From Parasutterella muris (GTDB lineage Bacteria; Pseudomonadota; Gammaproteobacteria; Burkholderiales; Burkholderiaceae_F), in NCBI RefSeq assembly GCF_009767915.1, contig NZ_WSRP01000003.1:1-64000 (forward strand): a stretch of 64,000 bases of DNA. The letters are read 5' to 3'. This document shows, in pieces, positions 62,816 through 64,000 of the stretch. Positions within the stretch are counted from its first letter, which is position 1. Every line of letters begins with the position of its first letter. Below the pieces are notes generated by a model, which worked only from the letters and a program-made list of their open reading frames with translations, did no database searches and was not told where the DNA came from. The position numbers and the translations under genes are program-made.

Positions 62816-63012
62816 TTATTTAAACGAATTCACGACCGCGAGCGCATTCAAAGTTCTCGGGAATCCGTTGAGCGGAATAGCGATCTGCAGCGCGTCAGCG
62901 AGATTCTGCTTCGTGTTTCCTTCTTTGAGATTAGCTCCCGTGTGCGCCTTTAACTGAGACTCGCATCCGCCAAGCGCGGCAATCGCGGCAAAGACAACGA
63001 GCTCGCGAACCA
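62816..63012 (-). pseudogene. 3' remnant of a carboxymuconolactone decarboxylase-family gene
   Basis: About 65 codons of the C-terminal part of a CMD/AhpD-type protein: RELVVFAAIAALGGCESQL, then LKEGNTKQNLADALQIAIPLNGFPRTLNALAVVN. The N-terminal half is missing. Upstream in this frame the sequence reads through into the antisense of a LysR remnant, so no start belongs to the gene. The likely parent was a divergent partner of that LysR gene, a common pairing. The right boundary is approximate. Confidence 0.75.
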
Positions 63013-63013
63013 G

Positions 63014-63724
63014 ACGAAAATGGAGCTCTCGGAAAAAGAGGAGTTCCTTCGCGGCATCATCCGCATCGGCATTGTCGAAACTTCTGCCATGCGGATTCTC
63101 ACTCGGGAAATGCAGAAATTTACAGCGCAGTATCCGCACGTCCACTTTGAAATCTATTCTGCCGACAGTGATGATTTGAAGCGTTCAATGGACGAGAACA
63201 AACTGGATTTAGCCATTCTTCTGGAGCCGGTTGAGAGCGCAAAATACGATAAAACGCCGATTCCGGCAAAAGATCGCTGGGGGCTTGTCGTTCGAAAGGC
63301 AGACTTTCCGAGCGATCGAAAAGAGATGACTTTCAGCGAAGTCGTCGCCACTACTTTGATTTTGCCTAGAAGATTCATTGTGCTGGAAGAGATCAGCAGC
63401 TGGCTCAAAGTTTCCGATAAGGATTTAAAGGTAGCGGCTTACCACAACCTGCCCTCCAACGCTCTTGACCTGGTCAGCTCCGGCATGGGCGCTCTATTGT
63501 GTGTGGAAGGCTCTTTTACCAATCGTGGTAAAAGCGGTTTGAGATTTGTTCCGATTACGCCCGAACGAGTTTCCGGTCACGTCGCTGTAAAAAAGAAAAA
63601 CCGTCCTATCGCTAAAGCCGCGGCAATCTTTTGGGAGACGCTCTGCGCGCTGGATTCAGCGGAAACCGCAGATGAGGTTCTGAAAAAGCTCGGCGGTCGG
63701 CGGAAAAAATCTGCAGGCCTATAA
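63014..63724 (+). pseudogene. LysR-type regulator lacking its DNA-binding domain
   Basis: About 235 codons equal to the linker and effector domain of a LysR regulator: LSEKEEFLRGIIRIGIVETSAM begins where the domain normally starts after about 85 residues of helix-turn-helix. The ATG at 63020 is accidental and has no good ribosome binding site. The effector fold continues to the natural end (FWETLCALDS region). It abuts the decarboxylase remnant head to head, so one deletion probably removed both 5' ends and the shared promoter. Confidence 0.75.
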
Positions 63725-63731
63725 AACAAAA

Positions 63732-63751
63732 GCCCGAGTTTGACCTCGAGC
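63732..63751. terminator. Bidirectional hairpin terminator after rpmF
   Basis: GCCCGAG (63732-63738) and CTCGAGC (63745-63751) pair with one mismatch. Read leftward, CTTTTGTTTT follows; read rightward, TTTCTTGATCTTT follows. It probably ends rpmF transcription before the fab genes. Confidence 0.6.
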
Positions 63752-63853
63752 TTTCTTGATCTTTAGGCTTAAGCCTAAGATACAAATTCTTTCATAATTC
63801 CTGCCGCATCGTCCGCCGTGGGTCTCGAATGAGAGCAGTCCTCAGGGAAGAAC

Positions 63854-64000
63854 TTATTCCTGATCGTCGTTCTTAGTGGCGATGACTTTCTTGCCACGGT
63901 AGAAACCGGAAGCAGAAATGTGATGACGACGATGTGCTTCGCCTGTTGTCGGTTCGACAGCGAGCGGAGGATTGGTCAGGAAATCGTGAGCACGGTGATT
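63854..64000 (-). CDS. rpmF: 50S ribosomal protein L32 (3' part, cut by window edge)
   Basis: The last 48 codons of L32: [20 protein letters not shown], then [19 protein letters not shown]. The N-terminal ten or so residues lie beyond the window. In most betaproteobacteria rpmF is followed by plsX and fabH; here about 1.1 kb of remnant genes separate it from fabH. The identity is secure. Confidence 0.95.
   Translation of the reverse strand, partial: NHRAHDFLTNPPLAVEPTTGEAHRRHHISASGFYRGKKVIATKNDDQE

Noticed and set aside
62641-62823. 60-codon plus-strand frame after fabH
   Set aside because: It has no ribosome binding site or known domain and runs over the terminator and the end of the decarboxylase remnant.

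Overview
The window looks like chromosome of a gut betaproteobacterium of the Burkholderiales, most likely Sutterellaceae (Sutterella/Parasutterella type). This is inferred from betaproteobacterial gene orders (tsaB-rimI-udg, bamD divergent from rluD-pgeF, odhA-odhB-lpd, lepA-lepB-rnc-era, fabH-fabD-fabG-acpP-fabF) combined with many exported fumarate-reductase-like flavoproteins. No rRNA, tRNA or CRISPR array was seen.

Layout. 1-815: an IS605-type element with divergent tnpB (cut by the window edge) and tnpA. 903-7347: tsaB, rimI, a family-4 uracil-DNA glycosylase, mfd and serB, tightly packed or overlapping. 7608-10440: an argininosuccinate-lyase-family enzyme followed by a DcuC-type C4-dicarboxylate carrier. 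10611-16293: a sensor kinase with a periplasmic PhnD/TtrS-like domain, its FixJ-type regulator, two exported FAD reductases (the second broken by one in-frame TAG) and a small periplasmic tetraheme cytochrome c. 16373-22479: a LysR regulator divergent from a TolC/HlyD/ABC-2/ABC-2 export cluster with no ATPase. 22598-26740: accessory genes (59-aa membrane protein, transposase fragment, small unknown protein, frameshifted PpiC-type isomerase, YadA-like trimeric adhesin), then a 1-kb gene-free AT-rich stretch. 27749-36203: rimO, rhodanese, membrane protein, pgeF, rluD, bamD, lipoprotein, DinG-type helicase, exported coiled-coil protein. 36325-41904: lpdA, odhB, odhA. 42152-46050: a second sensor kinase/regulator/flavoprotein module. 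46186-50313: mdh, PIN protein, nagZ, acpS, DUF805 protein, recO. 50566-53659: an accessory block (DAACS carrier, Tat-exported C45 acyltransferase-like protein, unknown protein) lying between recO and era. 53832-62599: era, rnc, lepB, lepA and the fab cluster. 62816-63724: two gene remnants joined head to head where plsX often lies. 63854-64000: the end of rpmF.

How it fits together. The main theme is C4-dicarboxylate metabolism and anaerobic respiration. A fumarate-releasing lyase, C4-dicarboxylate carriers, malate dehydrogenase and 2-oxoglutarate dehydrogenase sit near two separate modules in which a periplasmic binding-domain sensor kinase and FixJ-type regulator neighbour exported flavin reductases. 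In the first module the flavin and heme parts, fused in Shewanella flavocytochrome c3, are separate proteins. Leaders of the lyase and of the second flavoprotein both contain inverted repeats able to mask the ribosome binding site. All functions here are inferred from sequence; the electron acceptors are not known.
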